The notes under the pieces were generated by a model. It had not been told where the DNA came from. It saw only the letters and a program-made list of their open reading frames with translations, and did not search any database. A DNA stretch of 5,885 nucleotides from an uncultured Chlorobiota bacterium (GTDB lineage Bacteria > Bacteroidota > Bacteroidia > Bacteroidales > JAADGE01), in NCBI GenBank assembly GCA_947311125.1, contig CAMZKI010000126.1, positions 1 through 5,885 of the forward strand, in the 5' to 3' direction. A program made the translations under genes and the position numbers. This document shows positions 5,756 to 5,885 of the stretch, piece by piece (positions within the stretch are counted from its first letter, which is position 1; each line of letters begins with the position of its first letter).

Positions 5756-5885
5756 CTTATGACCTAAAACCTTATTACTTAATAAACTCATAACACCAAA
5801 ACTCATAACCTTAATTTTAAATTTCAACCCCAGAACTTATAACTCCCATAAAACTTATAACTCCCAAAAAATTATAAGCCCCCCC
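5756..5885. repeat. Second degenerate array, 15-18-bp units, ending in a C run
   Basis: Four 15-bp units run in phase from 5756, 5771, 5786 and 5801, each starting with a variant of CTTATGACC or ACTCATAAC. AAACTCATAAC is exactly repeated at 5784-5794 and 5799-5809. After an AT-rich break, AACTTATAACTCCCA is perfectly repeated at 5834-5848 and 5852-5866 (period 18), followed by a partial copy, TTATAAG, that merges into C7 at the window end. The core resembles neither the decamer nor any gene. No credible coding sequence is seen here. It may extend beyond the window. Confidence 0.75.

Noticed and set aside
5699..5806. Minus-strand 35-codon frame beginning with ATG in the second array
   Set aside because: It is short, crosses both repeat arrays, has no ribosome-binding context, and the decamer array is stop-poor by composition.
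5557..5885. CRISPR array
   Set aside because: Units are 10-18 bp, directly adjacent and diverged, with no 20-40-bp unique spacers and no cas genes.

Overview
The window looks like AT-rich chromosomal DNA of a member of the Bacteroidota, probably an uncultured or lightly studied one. The clues are the HolA, rhomboid and Spy-like protein types, A/T-rich leaders with no Shine-Dalgarno sequence, one TAnnTTTG promoter element, and an anti-sigma-like/Spy-like gene pair of a kind common in this phylum. No rRNA, tRNA, CRISPR array or transposase is visible.

Layout. At the left edge (3-635, + strand) is the 3' part of a type I restriction-modification specificity gene (hsdS), holding the second target-recognition domain and the C-terminal helix. 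It converges on a minus-strand remnant of an Rhs/YD-repeat protein (714-1004). The short gap between them holds a perfect 14-bp palindrome. From 1056 to 5571 every gene lies on the minus strand. In transcription order these are a 5'-truncated anti-sigma-like membrane protein, a secreted Spy/CpxP-like protein, the DNA polymerase III delta subunit (holA), a rhomboid protease, carbamate kinase (arcC) and tRNA dimethylallyltransferase (miaA). The rhomboid and arcC genes are 4 nt apart and the anti-sigma-like and Spy-like genes 10 nt apart, so both pairs are probably translated from shared messages. holA and miaA follow at gaps of 80 and 46 nt.

The right end (about 5557-5885) is not ordinary coding DNA. 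It holds two abutting degenerate tandem arrays: a decamer array (plus-strand core TTGACTTT, about 20 units, near-exact 10-bp phase) and a 15-18-bp array (core ACTTATAACTCCC and variants) that ends in a C run at the window edge. The decamer array lies where the N-terminal half of the anti-sigma-like protein, and beyond it an ECF sigma factor gene, would be expected. The anti-sigma frame enters the array without any recognisable start codon. Either a real expansion or rearrangement destroyed the 5' end, or a contig end was misassembled.

I do not see a complete new biological system. The strongest unexplained signal is the array pair and its collision with the envelope-stress gene pair. The Rhs remnant beside hsdS suggests an accessory-region boundary at the left. 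The core (holA, rhomboid, arcC, miaA) is ordinary housekeeping, apart from a TTG start for miaA and an arcC without visible arginine-deiminase partners.
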